From positions 7,405-31,349 of the forward strand of contig PMMN01000038.1 of the NCBI GenBank assembly GCA_003162235.1: a DNA stretch of 23,945 nt. The letters run 5' to 3'. The notes under the pieces are model-generated. The model worked only from the letters and a program-made list of their open reading frames with translations. It searched no databases and had not been told where the DNA came from. Each line of letters starts with the position of its first letter. Position 1 is the first letter of the stretch. Shown piece by piece: positions 1 through 7,692 of this stretch. The translations under genes and the position numbers were made by a program. This stretch comes from Actinomycetota bacterium (lineage in GTDB: Bacteria > Actinomycetota > Thermoleophilia > Gaiellales > Gaiellaceae).

Positions 1-380
1 GTGCAGCAGTAGTCGCTCTCGGCCTTGACCGCCGCCGAGGTGTTGACGTAGGAGACGACCACGGCCCCGGGATACCTCGCCTTCCAGGCAAGTAGCTCGT
101 CGGCGTCGATCGAGTCGGCGAGCGAGCAGCCCGCCTCGAGATCGGGAATCAGGACGGTCTTGTCCGGCGAGAGGATCTTCGCCGTCTCGGCCATGAAATG
201 AACGCCGCAGAAGACGATCGCCCGGCCTTCGGCCTGCGCCGCCTGGCGCGAGAGCCCGAGCGAGTCGCCCACGTAGTCAGCGACGTCCTGGACCTCGGGC
301 AGCTGGTAGTTGTGAGCGAGGATCACCGCCTCGCGCGCACGCGCGAGCGCACGAACCTCGTCCTGAAGGGCCGAGGTCAA
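1..380 (-). CDS. nadA: Quinolinate synthase NadA, N-terminal part (runs off the window)
   Basis: NadA condenses iminoaspartate (from NadB) with dihydroxyacetone phosphate to quinolinate, using a [4Fe-4S] cluster in the cytoplasm. Only the first 126 codons are inside the window; the 3' part lies to the left. The reading begins [12 protein letters not shown] and contains the family's [18 protein letters not shown] segment and the [16 protein letters not shown] segment with its conserved Cys. It breaks off at a SDYCC stretch. The start is TTG at 380-378, overlapping the nadC stop as TTGA. A strong GGAGGTG about nine bases upstream (inside the nadC end) supports it. It is the last gene of a nadB-nadC-nadA operon, so it is probably translationally coupled to nadC. 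Identity is confident; the C-terminal cluster ligands cannot be checked here. Confidence 0.93.
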   Translation of the reverse strand, partial: MTSALQDEVRALARAREAVILAHNYQLPEVQDVADYVGDSLGLSRQAAQAEGRAIVFCGVHFMAETAKILSPDKTVLIPDLEAGCSLADSIDADELLAWKARYPGAVVVSYVNTSAAVKAESDYCC

Positions 381-1228
381 GGCTCGAGCACCTCCATCGA
401 CACGTCGAGCGAGCGCGCCGAATGCGTCAACGCCCCGATCGAGATCGCATCGACTCCCGTCTCGGCGTAGGCGCGGACGTTCTCGAGCGTGACGCCGCCC
501 GATACTTCCAGCTCGGCTCGCCGGGAGACGATCTCGACCGCGCGCGCCGCTTCGGCCGGACTCATGTTGTCGAGCAGGATCCGCTCCACTCCAAGCGATA
601 GTGCCTGCTCGACCTGTTCCAACGTGTCAGCCTCGACCTCGAGCGGCGCCAAACCGGCGGCACGCAGGCGATTGACCGCCGCGGCGACTCCTCCGGCGAG
701 GCGCAGGTGGTTGTCTTTCACGAGCACCGCGTCGTCGAGCCCGAAGCGGTGATTGACACCGCCGCCAACACGCACGGCGTACTTCTCCAGAGCGCGCAGG
801 CCGGGGGTCGTCTTGCGGGTGTCGAGGATGGCGACTCCGGTGCCGTCGACCGCTGCGACGAACGCCCGAGCCTGCGTGGCGATACCGGACAGGCGCCCGA
901 GTAGATTCAGCGCCACCCGCTCACCGCTGAGAAGTGCACGCGTGCGACCCCTCAACCTCAACAGCTCGTACGGTACCTCGGCCGGCGCCTCCCCGTCCCC
1001 AACCACGGCATCGATCTCGACCTCCCGGTCGAGCCGGCAGAAGACTTCGCGCACAACCGGGAGACCGCAGACGATTCCTTCCTCCTCGAGCAGGATCTGC
1101 GCCCGGCAGCGATCGTCCGCAGAGAAGAGCGCCTGCGTCGTCAGATCGCCGGAGCCGATGTCCTCGGCCAAGGCCAGCGCGACGACCTCGGCGACGGTGC
1201 GCGCGAGTTCTTTCTCTTTCAGCTCCAT
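377..1228 (-). CDS. nadC: Nicotinate-nucleotide pyrophosphorylase (quinolinate phosphoribosyltransferase) NadC
   Basis: NadC converts quinolinate and PRPP to nicotinate mononucleotide, CO2 and pyrophosphate, the third step of de novo NAD synthesis. The 283-residue length is normal. Family landmarks appear in order: [10 protein letters not shown] (22-31), [17 protein letters not shown] (102-118), [10 protein letters not shown] (136-145), [12 protein letters not shown] (155-166), KDNH (171-174), EVE (197-199), LLDN (218-221), EVSGGV (241-246) and ISIGALTHS (262-270). These cover the PRPP and quinolinate-binding Arg, His and Lys residues. The ATG start lies inside the last codons of nadB (10-bp overlap), and the stop overlaps the nadA TTG, so the three genes are one transcript. 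No good SD is seen before this ATG, which fits coupling to nadB translation. Confidence 0.96.
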   Translation of the reverse strand: MELKEKELARTVAEVVALALAEDIGSGDLTTQALFSADDRCRAQILLEEEGIVCGLPVVREVFCRLDREVEIDAVVGDGEAPAEVPYELLRLRGRTRALLSGERVALNLLGRLSGIATQARAFVAAVDGTGVAILDTRKTTPGLRALEKYAVRVGGGVNHRFGLDDAVLVKDNHLRLAGGVAAAVNRLRAAGLAPLEVEADTLEQVEQALSLGVERILLDNMSPAEAARAVEIVSRRAELEVSGGVTLENVRAYAETGVDAISIGALTHSARSLDVSMEVLEP

Positions 1229-2640
1229 CGCTCGAACCCGGGGCTCTGTCCATCACGAACAACGGTGTGGGCAGCCAGCTCCGGATCCTCAACCGGGAAG
1301 TCGGCGCGGAAGTGGACGCCGCGGCTCTCGCAGCGGGCGAGCGCGCATTCGGCCACGAGTCGTGGCACCAGGGCCGGGGCCGTGCACAGCTGTTCGAGCC
1401 CGGCGGCATCGCGCACCAGCCCGGCCTCTCGCCACATCTGCTCGCGCAGCTCGCCGTCGATCCGGTCACTGTTTGCCGGAAGTTCCTCGAGCGGCTCGAG
1501 CTCGGCCTCGAGCGGCGCTTCGGCAGGCGCCGCCAGTCCAGCCCGGCGACCGAAGACCACGCACTCGAGGAGGGAGTTCGAGGCGAGCCGGTTGGCTCCG
1601 TGAACGCCCGTGCAGGCGCACTCGCCGGCCGCGTACAGACCGGGCAGGTCGCTGCGACCGTCCAGATCGGTGACCACACCTCCGAGCGTGTAGTGGGCAG
1701 CGGGGGCGACCGGAACGGGCTCGATCTCGGGATCGAAGCCGGCTTCGCGGATCCGGTCGATCAAAGCCGGAAAGCGACCGCGATCGACCGGGCGCAGGTC
1801 GAGCAGGGCGCTGCCTCGAGCCGCGATCGCCCTCGCGACCACGTCCCGGGGCGCCAGCTCGTCGGTGAAGCGCTCGCCGTTGGCGTCGAGGAGAAGTGCG
1901 CCGGCGCCACGTAGCGCCTCGCTCAGGAGCATCCCACTCGCAGATAGCGCGGTCGGATGGAACTGCACGAACTCGAGGTCGGCGACCGCGGCTCCGGCCC
2001 TGTAAGCCATCGCGATTCCCTCCCCGAGCGCACCTTCCGGGTTGGTCGTCCGCGACCAAAGAGCTCCGGCGCCGCCCGTAGCGAGCAGCGTGGCCGGCGA
2101 CTCGAGTGGGCCGCTTTCTCCGACCACCCCGACGCAGCGACCGCGCGAGCACCAGAGCCCCAGCACTCGCTCGCCCTCGAGAACGCGGATTCGATCCTCG
2201 TCCCGAACGCGGCGGGCGAGCACGAGCTCGATCTCACGTCCGGTCTCGGCGCCACGCGAATGAAACACCCGCGAGCGCGAGTGACCTCCCTCCAGACCCA
2301 ACTCCGGCGAGAAGCGAACCCCGAGCGCGCGCAGATCGTCGATGCGGGCGGGAGCCTCCTCGACGAGCACCTCGACGGCGCTCGGCCGGCACAGCCCGCG
2401 TCCGGCGGCGATTGTGTCGGCGGCGTGGAGCTCGGGGCTGTCGCCGTTGGAGCCGGCGGCGGCTATTCCCCCCTGGGCATGATAGGAGGCCGAGGACGAG
2501 AGCGAGCCCTTGGAGACCACGAGCACCCGGCCGCCGTGCTCCGCGACCGTCAGGGCGGCGATCAGTCCGGCGATTCCGGAGCCGACCACGAGTAAATCGA
2601 CTCGTTTCTCTCCGCTGCGGTTGCTGATCAGGCTGGCCAC
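1219..2640 (-). CDS. nadB: L-aspartate oxidase NadB
   Basis: NadB is an FAD enzyme that oxidises L-aspartate to iminoaspartate, the first step of bacterial de novo NAD synthesis. The N-terminus carries a dinucleotide-binding fold (VVGSGIAGLIAAL, about 18-30). It is followed by SSSASYHAQGGIAAA (48-62), the HSRSRVFHSRGAETG region, and the FAD-contacting stretch GLYAAGECACTGVHGANRL with SNSLLECVVFGRRAG. At 473 residues it is shorter than the roughly 510-540 of well-known homologues; the helical C-terminal part is trimmed. The start is GTG at 2640, with GGAG five bases upstream. It is the first gene of nadB-nadC-nadA and is divergent from the NrtR-like regulator across an 88-bp gap, so NrtR control is likely (inference). 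Confidence 0.95.
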   Translation of the reverse strand: MASLISNRSGEKRVDLLVVGSGIAGLIAALTVAEHGGRVLVVSKGSLSSSASYHAQGGIAAAGSNGDSPELHAADTIAAGRGLCRPSAVEVLVEEAPARIDDLRALGVRFSPELGLEGGHSRSRVFHSRGAETGREIELVLARRVRDEDRIRVLEGERVLGLWCSRGRCVGVVGESGPLESPATLLATGGAGALWSRTTNPEGALGEGIAMAYRAGAAVADLEFVQFHPTALSASGMLLSEALRGAGALLLDANGERFTDELAPRDVVARAIAARGSALLDLRPVDRGRFPALIDRIREAGFDPEIEPVPVAPAAHYTLGGVVTDLDGRSDLPGLYAAGECACTGVHGANRLASNSLLECVVFGRRAGLAAPAEAPLEAELEPLEELPANSDRIDGELREQMWREAGLVRDAAGLEQLCTAPALVPRLVAECALARCESRGVHFRADFPVEDPELAAHTVVRDGQSPGFERWS

Positions 2641-2673
2641 TGGTTCTCCGGTCCGCTAAGTTATCGACTGGAA

Positions 2674-2698
2674 GTAGAAAACCCCGTTCGCAGTCTAC
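2674..2698. promoter_or_regulatory. Candidate NrtR operator in the nadB/nrtR divergent gap
   Basis: GTAGA (2674-2678) and TCTAC (2694-2698) form an inverted repeat centred in the 88-bp gap. The flanks are also partly symmetric: CTGG before the left arm, CCAG after the right. NrtR-type repressors usually bind palindromes next to NAD genes, so this is the most symmetric candidate. I do not recognise it as a published NrtR motif, and no clear -35/-10 pair is visible. Confidence 0.3.
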
Positions 2699-2728
2699 CA
2701 GCTTTTCGCCTCAGAGACAGGAACGCCC

Positions 2729-3412
2729 TTGCACGAGAAGCCCACACATGTAGTTCTGGCCGTTGTGCTCCAGGTTCGCAGCGGCCGGTTGCAAGTGCTT
2801 CTATGGCAACGTCGGCAACCTCCGTTCGCCGGCGCCTACGCGCTCCCGGGCGGCTATCTGCTGCCGGACGAGACGCTCGAGGACTCGATCCGCCGCCACC
2901 TGGCCGAGAAAGTGGACGTCCGCGAGCTCTCGCACATCGAGCAGCTGGTGACGACAAGCGATCCCGCCCGCCATCCGAGCGAGTGGCAAGTGGCGACCTC
3001 GTACCTGGGTCTCGTGCCGAGCGATCTCGACCCCACACTTCCGTCCGACACCTCCTGGCACCCCGTCGCCGGCTTACCCGAGACGGCCTTCGACCACGGC
3101 GCCATCATCTCCGCGGGCAGGGAGAGGCTCAGGGCCAAGCTCTCCTACACGAACATCGGCTTCGCGCTGGCGCCGCATTCGTTCTCCATCTCCGAGCTGC
3201 GCGATCTCTACACAGCCGCGCTCGGGCACGAGGTCTCGGCCACGAACTTGCAGCGCGTTCTACTCCGGCGCGAGCTGCTCGAGGCGACCGGTGAGTTGCG
3301 CGCTTCGGGCCCGAGTGGCGGACGTCCGGCCGCGCTCTACCGCTTCCGCTCGCGCACGCTCTCGATCACAGACCAGTTCGCGGTGCTGAGACCGCCCGGA
3401 CAGCACGGATAG
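2729..3412 (+). CDS. nrtR: NrtR-type transcriptional regulator of NAD metabolism (Nudix plus winged helix)
   Basis: NrtR proteins are DNA-binding repressors of NAD synthesis genes that sense NAD-related metabolites through a Nudix-fold domain. The 227-residue protein has a Nudix domain at about 8-140 (QPPFAGAYALPGGYLLPDET) and a C-terminal winged helix at about 150-215, ending with GRPAALYRFRSR. The Nudix box is degenerate: the usual REUxEExG appears as RHLAEKVDV, losing the Glu after Arg and one of the paired Glu. Hydrolase activity is therefore doubtful, as is typical for regulators of this family. The start is TTG. Its position divergent from nadBCA makes that operon its expected target; divergent nrtR-nad arrangements are known in mycobacteria. 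Its 3' end lies nine bases from the convergent GGDEF-EAL gene. Confidence 0.88.
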   Translation: MHEKPTHVVLAVVLQVRSGRLQVLLWQRRQPPFAGAYALPGGYLLPDETLEDSIRRHLAEKVDVRELSHIEQLVTTSDPARHPSEWQVATSYLGLVPSDLDPTLPSDTSWHPVAGLPETAFDHGAIISAGRERLRAKLSYTNIGFALAPHSFSISELRDLYTAALGHEVSATNLQRVLLRRELLEATGELRASGPSGGRPAALYRFRSRTLSITDQFAVLRPPGQHG

Positions 3413-3421
3413 AAGCGGCGA

Positions 3422-4948
3422 CTAAAGACCCTTGAGGCCGCTTGCCTGCTTGCGCCCGCGCGCCTTCTCCAGCACGGGGGCGTCGATCGGCTTCTCCAGC
3501 CACTCGACGAGCTCCTGGGGCGGAATCGGCCGGGTCAGGTAGTAGCCCTGGGCCACGTCGCAGCCGAGCTCGGCCAGGTCGTGCCAGATTTCTTTGGTCT
3601 CGACGCCTTCGGCAACGACCTTGAGGCCCATGTTGCGAGAGAGGTCGATGGTCGAGCGCACGATCTGCTGGTCGTTCTCGCTCTGCGTCATGCTCATGAC
3701 GAACGAGCGGTCGATCTTGAGCTCGTCCACCGGCAGCTTGCGCAGATAGGAGAGCGACGAATAACCGGTGCCGAAATCGTCGATCGAGAGACCGACACCG
3801 AGATCGCGCAGCTTGGTCAAGACCTCGAGCGCCTTCGGCGGGTCAAGCATGATCGTGTTCTCCGTGATCTCCAGCTTCAAGAGGCTCGGATCGACATGCC
3901 AGGTATCGAGGAGCCGGGCGACGTCGTCGGGCAACTCGGCGTCGAGAAGGTTGCGAGCCGATAGGTTGACGGCGATGTTGAGCGTGAGACCCTGCTGCTG
4001 CCAGAGGTGGGACTGCTCGAGAGCCTCGTTGAGCACATAGAGGGTGAGCGGGCGAATCAGGCCCGTGTGCTCGGCTAGTGGGATGAAGTCGTCGGGGAAG
4101 ATCAATCCGTGCTCGGGATGCTGCCAGCGCAGGAGCGCCTCGACACTGTTGACCTTGCCCGTCTTGATGTCGGCCTTCGGCTGATAGAAGAGCACCAGCT
4201 CCTTGTTCTCGAGCGCTCGCCTTAGCTCACCGAGGAGCGCTAGGCGCTTGGGCGTGTTCTGATCGCGGTCAGCCGCGTAGACCTCGAAGCCCGCGTGCGC
4301 TTCCTTGGCCATGTACATGGCCACGTCCGCGCGCTGGACGAGCGTATCGACGTCATTGCCGTGGTCGGGGAAGAGCGAGATGCCGATCGAGGCCTCGACG
4401 TCGAGCGTGAGGCCCTTGAGCATGAACGGACGCGAGAGGGCCGTGGCGATCTTGCTGGCCACGCGCAAGGCCGCGTCCGAATTTGCAGCTCCGGGCAGAA
4501 GCACGGCGAACTCGTCGCCACCGAAACGGGCAATCGAGTCGACATCGCGCAGCACGCCGCGGAGGCGCGGCCCGATCGCCTGCAGGATCAGATCGCCGTT
4601 TCGATGCCCGAGCGTATCGTTGATCTCCTTGAACCGATCGAGATCCATGATCAAGAGCGAGAAACGGGAGTCCTCGCGGCGCGCCTGCAGGATCGCCTGC
4701 TCGACGCGATCGCGGAATAGCGTCCTGTTGGGTAGGCTCGTCAGCGTGTCGTGAAGAGCCTGGTACTCGTTCTCTTCCACCTGGAGGCGTAGTTTGCGCG
4801 CAGCCCTCGCCACGAAGGCGACCTGAACGAGGTAGAGCGTCGCCAAAGTGATCGCGTCGAAGAGGTCAGCGCGGAAGGCAATCCCGAGTGCGGCGATCAA
4901 GACAGCACTGAGGATGCCGAACTGGGCTGTGAGTGTGAGACGCCGCAT
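3422..4948 (-). CDS. Membrane-anchored GGDEF-EAL cyclic-di-GMP turnover protein
   Basis: This 508-residue protein can in principle make and degrade cyclic di-GMP at the membrane. Two hydrophobic segments (about 8-27 and 31-48) are followed by a short linker helix with no recognisable sensor domain. The GGDEF domain (about 60-225) starts at HDTLTSLPNR, carries an intact GGDEF at 143-147, and has an RDVD inhibitory site at 134-137, five residues before it. The EAL domain (about 240-490) has EALLRW (270-275), LEITEN (359-364), DDFGTGYSS (390-398), KIDRSF (411-416), AEGVE (446-450) and AQGYY (466-470). All key residues look intact, so both activities are possible; which dominates cannot be told. 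The gene stands alone. The ATG start has only a weak AGG upstream. Confidence 0.93.
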   Translation of the reverse strand: MRRLTLTAQFGILSAVLIAALGIAFRADLFDAITLATLYLVQVAFVARAARKLRLQVEENEYQALHDTLTSLPNRTLFRDRVEQAILQARREDSRFSLLIMDLDRFKEINDTLGHRNGDLILQAIGPRLRGVLRDVDSIARFGGDEFAVLLPGAANSDAALRVASKIATALSRPFMLKGLTLDVEASIGISLFPDHGNDVDTLVQRADVAMYMAKEAHAGFEVYAADRDQNTPKRLALLGELRRALENKELVLFYQPKADIKTGKVNSVEALLRWQHPEHGLIFPDDFIPLAEHTGLIRPLTLYVLNEALEQSHLWQQQGLTLNIAVNLSARNLLDAELPDDVARLLDTWHVDPSLLKLEITENTIMLDPPKALEVLTKLRDLGVGLSIDDFGTGYSSLSYLRKLPVDELKIDRSFVMSMTQSENDQQIVRSTIDLSRNMGLKVVAEGVETKEIWHDLAELGCDVAQGYYLTRPIPPQELVEWLEKPIDAPVLEKARGRKQASGLKGL

Positions 4949-5340
4949 GTCTTACCTAATCGGACTACCGCAGTCCGAACTAAAGAGCATTCACCTGATA
5001 GTAGGAACACCCTTTCGGGTGATTAGGGCCTGCAATGGGCGTCGCCGGCCGGCCCCCAAGCTGCGTCGCAGTCACCTGGCTCGTGCTCGCGCGCGGGCGC
5101 GCCTACAACTTACACGGCGTGCGCGCGGAACCTCCAGACCCGCTCCCCCGGATGCGACGGCGAGAGTTCTCACCCGATTAGCCGGAGCTCGCCTCCGTCT
5201 TCCCGGAAACCGGCCCGAGAGACGCAGATTCGTGACCGGGCCGTTTTCACGACTTCTTAGGAACTTCTTAAGCCGAGCTTCATATGGCTTGGATCCTCGG
5301 TTTTCCGCTCCCCGAGCCGGCGCGAGCCGCCGGCGGTCTC
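4949..5340. other. Gene-free region upstream of the GGDEF-EAL gene and the ABC operon
   Basis: I see no gene here. Small palindromes lie close to the GGDEF-EAL start. CGGACT/AGTCCG (4961-4977) sits in its leader. CACCC/GGGTG (5008-5021) reads as a five-pair stem with a GAAA loop on the minus strand. A GC-rich stem (5316-5322 with 5328-5334) sits just before the ABC operon promoter. The GAAA-loop hairpin made me check for a cyclic-di-GMP riboswitch, but the class I core sequences are absent. Confidence 0.5.
5252..5270 (+). repeat. Tandem direct repeat ACTTCTTA with an 11-bp period
   Basis: ACTTCTTA occurs at 5252-5259 and again at 5263-5270, exactly one helical turn apart. It lies about 70-90 bp upstream of the predicted -35 at 5341. 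Eleven-bp direct repeats are typical of OmpR/PhoB-type response-regulator sites, so this may be an activator site for the ABC operon. That role is inference from spacing only. Confidence 0.4.
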
Positions 5341-5369
5341 TTGACACGCCCGCTGCCGCGAAGTATCAA
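5341..5369 (+). promoter_or_regulatory. Probable sigma-70-type promoter of the ABC/GH130 operon
   Basis: A perfect TTGACA (5341-5346), a 17-bp spacer and TATCAA (5364-5369) form the best vegetative promoter on the plus strand here. Transcription from about 5376 would leave a leader of some 420 nt before the solute-binding protein start. That length fits the structured RNA seen further down. Confidence 0.5.
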
Positions 5370-5653
5370 GTCGTCGTAGCTGGCGATCCGGGGGTTTCTG
5401 GCGTTCTCCACAGAGAGCTCAGGAACGAGGAGAGTCCAGCACGAGAACAGCTGCGATGATTCAGTTCACCGACATGGCCTACACCCAAGCACCGGCTGCA
5501 CCCGGCGGCGGGTGGGCACCGGTCAACGGGATAGCAGCCTCCTCCACAACTTTCGCCGTCCATCCGGCATCGCTCGCCTACCGCAGTTCGGGGCGAAGCG
5601 CCGGCTCGGCGGCCACCAAGTTTCCGCACGCGCCCGTATCGGGCGTATGGAAA

Positions 5654-5793
5654 GAGCCCGTCCTCGGACGGGTGCTTATGTCGCTACCGCTCGGAGGATG
5701 CATCCGAGAAAAGCAGCACCATATCTCGATCCGCTGTTTCTCCTCCGAGGCAAAAACCGATCCGGGCCGCGAGGCCCGGTGGAGGTGACACGA
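5654..5793 (+). promoter_or_regulatory. Structured leader with anti-SD/anti-anti-SD pairing before the solute-binding protein
   Basis: Four elements occur in order. A hairpin lies at 5657-5662/5667-5672 (CCCGTC, CTCG loop). Segment A, CTCGGAGG (5690-5697), can fold locally with TCCGAG (5703-5708) or pair over eight bases with segment C, CCTCCGAG (5742-5749). Segment C can instead pair with the ribosome site (5742-5747 with 5780-5785). A tight hairpin CCGGGCC-GCGA-GGCCCGG (5762-5779) with a GNRA loop abuts the SD GGAGGTGA (5781-5788). The exclusive pairings suggest translational control. No known riboswitch class was recognised. Confidence 0.5.
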
Positions 5794-7503
5794 ATGGTAA
5801 GTCGTAGAAAGATGGCCATCGCCATCGGCGTGATGGTCGTTACCCTGGTTGCCCTCGTGGCAGCGAGTATGGGCGGGGCGAGCACCAAAGCGGCCCGCAA
5901 CCATACGCTGATTACGGGTGGTAAGCAGTGGGGTACCGTCAACGGATACAACGTGTACAACGGCCAGTATGCAACCGGCGCGGTTGGACTCGTTTACGAG
6001 ACGCTGATGCGCTATGACCCACTCACGGACAAGTACATCCCGTGGCTGGCCACGAGCGCTGGGTTCAGCGGAAAGACCTACACGATCACGGTTAGGTCTG
6101 GCATCAAGTGGAGTGACGGCTCCGCCCTGACCGCTGCCGACGTCGCATACACGCTCAACCTGGGCCAGTATGCTACGGCGTCTTGGCACACTCTCTGGGC
6201 AAAGACCGGCGGCGCGACAGCTTCCGGGGACAACGTGACGATGACGTTCACGGGGACGCCGAATTACCAGGAGTTCCAGAACGCCATCTGGAACATCCCG
6301 ATCGTTCAGAAGGCTCAATGGTCTGCTGGCGTCCACTCTGCCAGTGACGTGACCACCTTCCTTGCCGACCCGACGAAAGTCCCGATCGGCACCGGCCCCT
6401 ACACGCTCGATCACTCGGGCACGGGTGACGGAACGGTGAAGGTCGAGTACAGCCGGAAGGACAGTTGGTGGGCAACGAGTATCGGCGAGCCGATGCCGCA
6501 GCCGCTGGTAATCGACGACCTGGTCAACAGCAGTAACAACATCGCCCTCGGTCTCGTGATTCACGGCGACGAGGACTTGAACAACAACTACCTGCCCGGT
6601 ATCACCAAGCTGCTCTCGAGCGGCTATGGGATCGTGACGTACTTCTCCAAGCCGCCGTACAACCTGGCAGCTAACACCGCCTGGCTGGTCCCGAATACGA
6701 AGCGAGCTCCGATGAACAATGCGAGCTTCCGTCGGGCTTTGGCGTATGCCATCAACGTGAATCAAGTCGTCGTGGGCGACTACGGCAACCTGGTCCAGAA
6801 GGCCGATTCAACCGGTCTGCTCTCGGTCTGGAAGAAGTACATCAACACGTCGCTCACCAAGAAGTACGGCTTCAAGTACAGCCCGTCAAAGGCGGTCTCG
6901 ATTCTCAAGTCCGCCGGCTTCAAGAAGAAGGGCAAATGGTTCGTCCAGCCTAACGGCAAGAGCATCAAGCTGGGCCTGATCGTCCCGCAGGGTTGGTCCG
7001 ACTGGATGACGGCGATCAACATGATGTCCGCCGACTTCCGGAAGGTAGGCATCAACGTGACGGCCTCGTATCCTGCGAACTTCTTCACGCTTCGCAACGC
7101 AGGTAAGTTCGACCTACTCATCGACAACTCCGCGCAGATAAGCGACACGCCGTGGACGTACTACAACTACATGTTCAACCAGCCGATCCTCTCGCAGCAG
7201 ACGTTTGCGAACTTCGGCCGGTACACGAACAACACCGCTTGGGGCCTCTCTAAGGCGCTTAACGCGGTTCCGGTGCACAGCACCGCTGCGATGAACAAGG
7301 TGATCTCGAAGATCCAGAAGATCACGCTGACTCAGATGCCGCTGATCCCTCTGTGGTACAACGGCGTTTGGGCGCAGATGAATAACACGGTCTGGACAAA
7401 CTGGCCAGCAGGCGCGTCCAGCCGGCATTACTTCCCGTGCATGTGGAATGGTTATTTCCAGATGACGGCTATCGACACCATCGCTAACGTTAAAGCGAAG
7501 TAA
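5794..7503 (+). CDS. ABC transporter family 5 (peptide/oligosaccharide-type) solute-binding protein
   Basis: This extracytoplasmic receptor captures substrate for the importer encoded just downstream. From the chosen ATG it has 569 residues. A basic, hydrophobic N-terminus (MVSRRKMAIAIGVMVVTLVA) is followed by a family 5 mature domain. That domain contains the typical YTITVRSGIKWSDGS and LTAADVAYTLN signatures (about 96-122), a GTGPYTL segment, and late FRRALAYAINVNQVV. The start at 5794 is preferred because GGAGGTGA sits five bases upstream; the frame is open further upstream but runs through the structured leader. Oddly, there is no lipobox Cys, so it may be a released or N-terminally anchored protein. 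Family 5 receptors bind peptides but also beta-linked oligosaccharides; the GH130 partner favours sugars here. Confidence 0.9.
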   Translation: MVSRRKMAIAIGVMVVTLVALVAASMGGASTKAARNHTLITGGKQWGTVNGYNVYNGQYATGAVGLVYETLMRYDPLTDKYIPWLATSAGFSGKTYTITVRSGIKWSDGSALTAADVAYTLNLGQYATASWHTLWAKTGGATASGDNVTMTFTGTPNYQEFQNAIWNIPIVQKAQWSAGVHSASDVTTFLADPTKVPIGTGPYTLDHSGTGDGTVKVEYSRKDSWWATSIGEPMPQPLVIDDLVNSSNNIALGLVIHGDEDLNNNYLPGITKLLSSGYGIVTYFSKPPYNLAANTAWLVPNTKRAPMNNASFRRALAYAINVNQVVVGDYGNLVQKADSTGLLSVWKKYINTSLTKKYGFKYSPSKAVSILKSAGFKKKGKWFVQPNGKSIKLGLIVPQGWSDWMTAINMMSADFRKVGINVTASYPANFFTLRNAGKFDLLIDNSAQISDTPWTYYNYMFNQPILSQQTFANFGRYTNNTAWGLSKALNAVPVHSTAAMNKVISKIQKITLTQMPLIPLWYNGVWAQMNNTVWTNWPAGASSRHYFPCMWNGYFQMTAIDTIANVKAK

Positions 7504-7544
7504 CTGAACTACTACACCGAACTGGATGAAGTAGTACAGCAGTA

Positions 7545-7592
7545 AAGATCACCGCCCCTCTCCTTCACGTTCGAGAGAGGGGCGGTGATCTT
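7545..7592 (+). terminator. 18-bp perfect hairpin between receptor and permease genes
   Basis: Positions 7545-7562 (AAGATCACCGCCCCTCTC) pair perfectly with 7575-7592 around a 12-base loop. Only a short, broken T-run follows, so termination may be partial. Hairpins at this place in ABC operons usually stabilise the receptor mRNA and lower downstream expression. A complete stop would require a new promoter before 7693. Confidence 0.75.
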
Positions 7593-7631
7593 CTATACAA
7601 TCTGCGGTGTTTCGTAAGGCGCGCCGAGGGT

Positions 7632-7650
7632 GTAGCGTCTTCGCTACAAT
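7632..7650 (+). promoter_or_regulatory. Small hairpin with TACAAT, possible secondary promoter for the permease genes
   Basis: GTAGCG (7632-7637) and CGCTAC (7642-7647) form a six-pair stem with a TCTT loop. It overlaps TACAAT (7645-7650), a good -10 match, 43 bp before the permease start. No convincing -35 lies upstream, so a second promoter here is only a possibility. Confidence 0.25.
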
Positions 7651-7692
7651 AGGCCGCGTTCATCGACAGACCGTCTCGATCCAGGAGCTCCA

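Noticed and set aside
4961..5030. Possible cyclic-di-GMP riboswitch before the GGDEF-EAL gene (GAAA-loop hairpin)
   Set aside because: The stems are small and the conserved core of the class I element is missing on the minus strand.
5425..5445. GAGGAGAGTCC resembles the GAGGAAAGTCC core of RNase P RNA
   Set aside because: Only this short stretch matches; the other conserved segments (such as the ACAGAA region) are not found at the right distance.
5456..5788. Plus-strand open frame of 110 codons just before the receptor gene
   Set aside because: It runs through the hairpins and the SD of the receptor gene, has no SD of its own, and shows no family resemblance. The RNA structure explains the region better.
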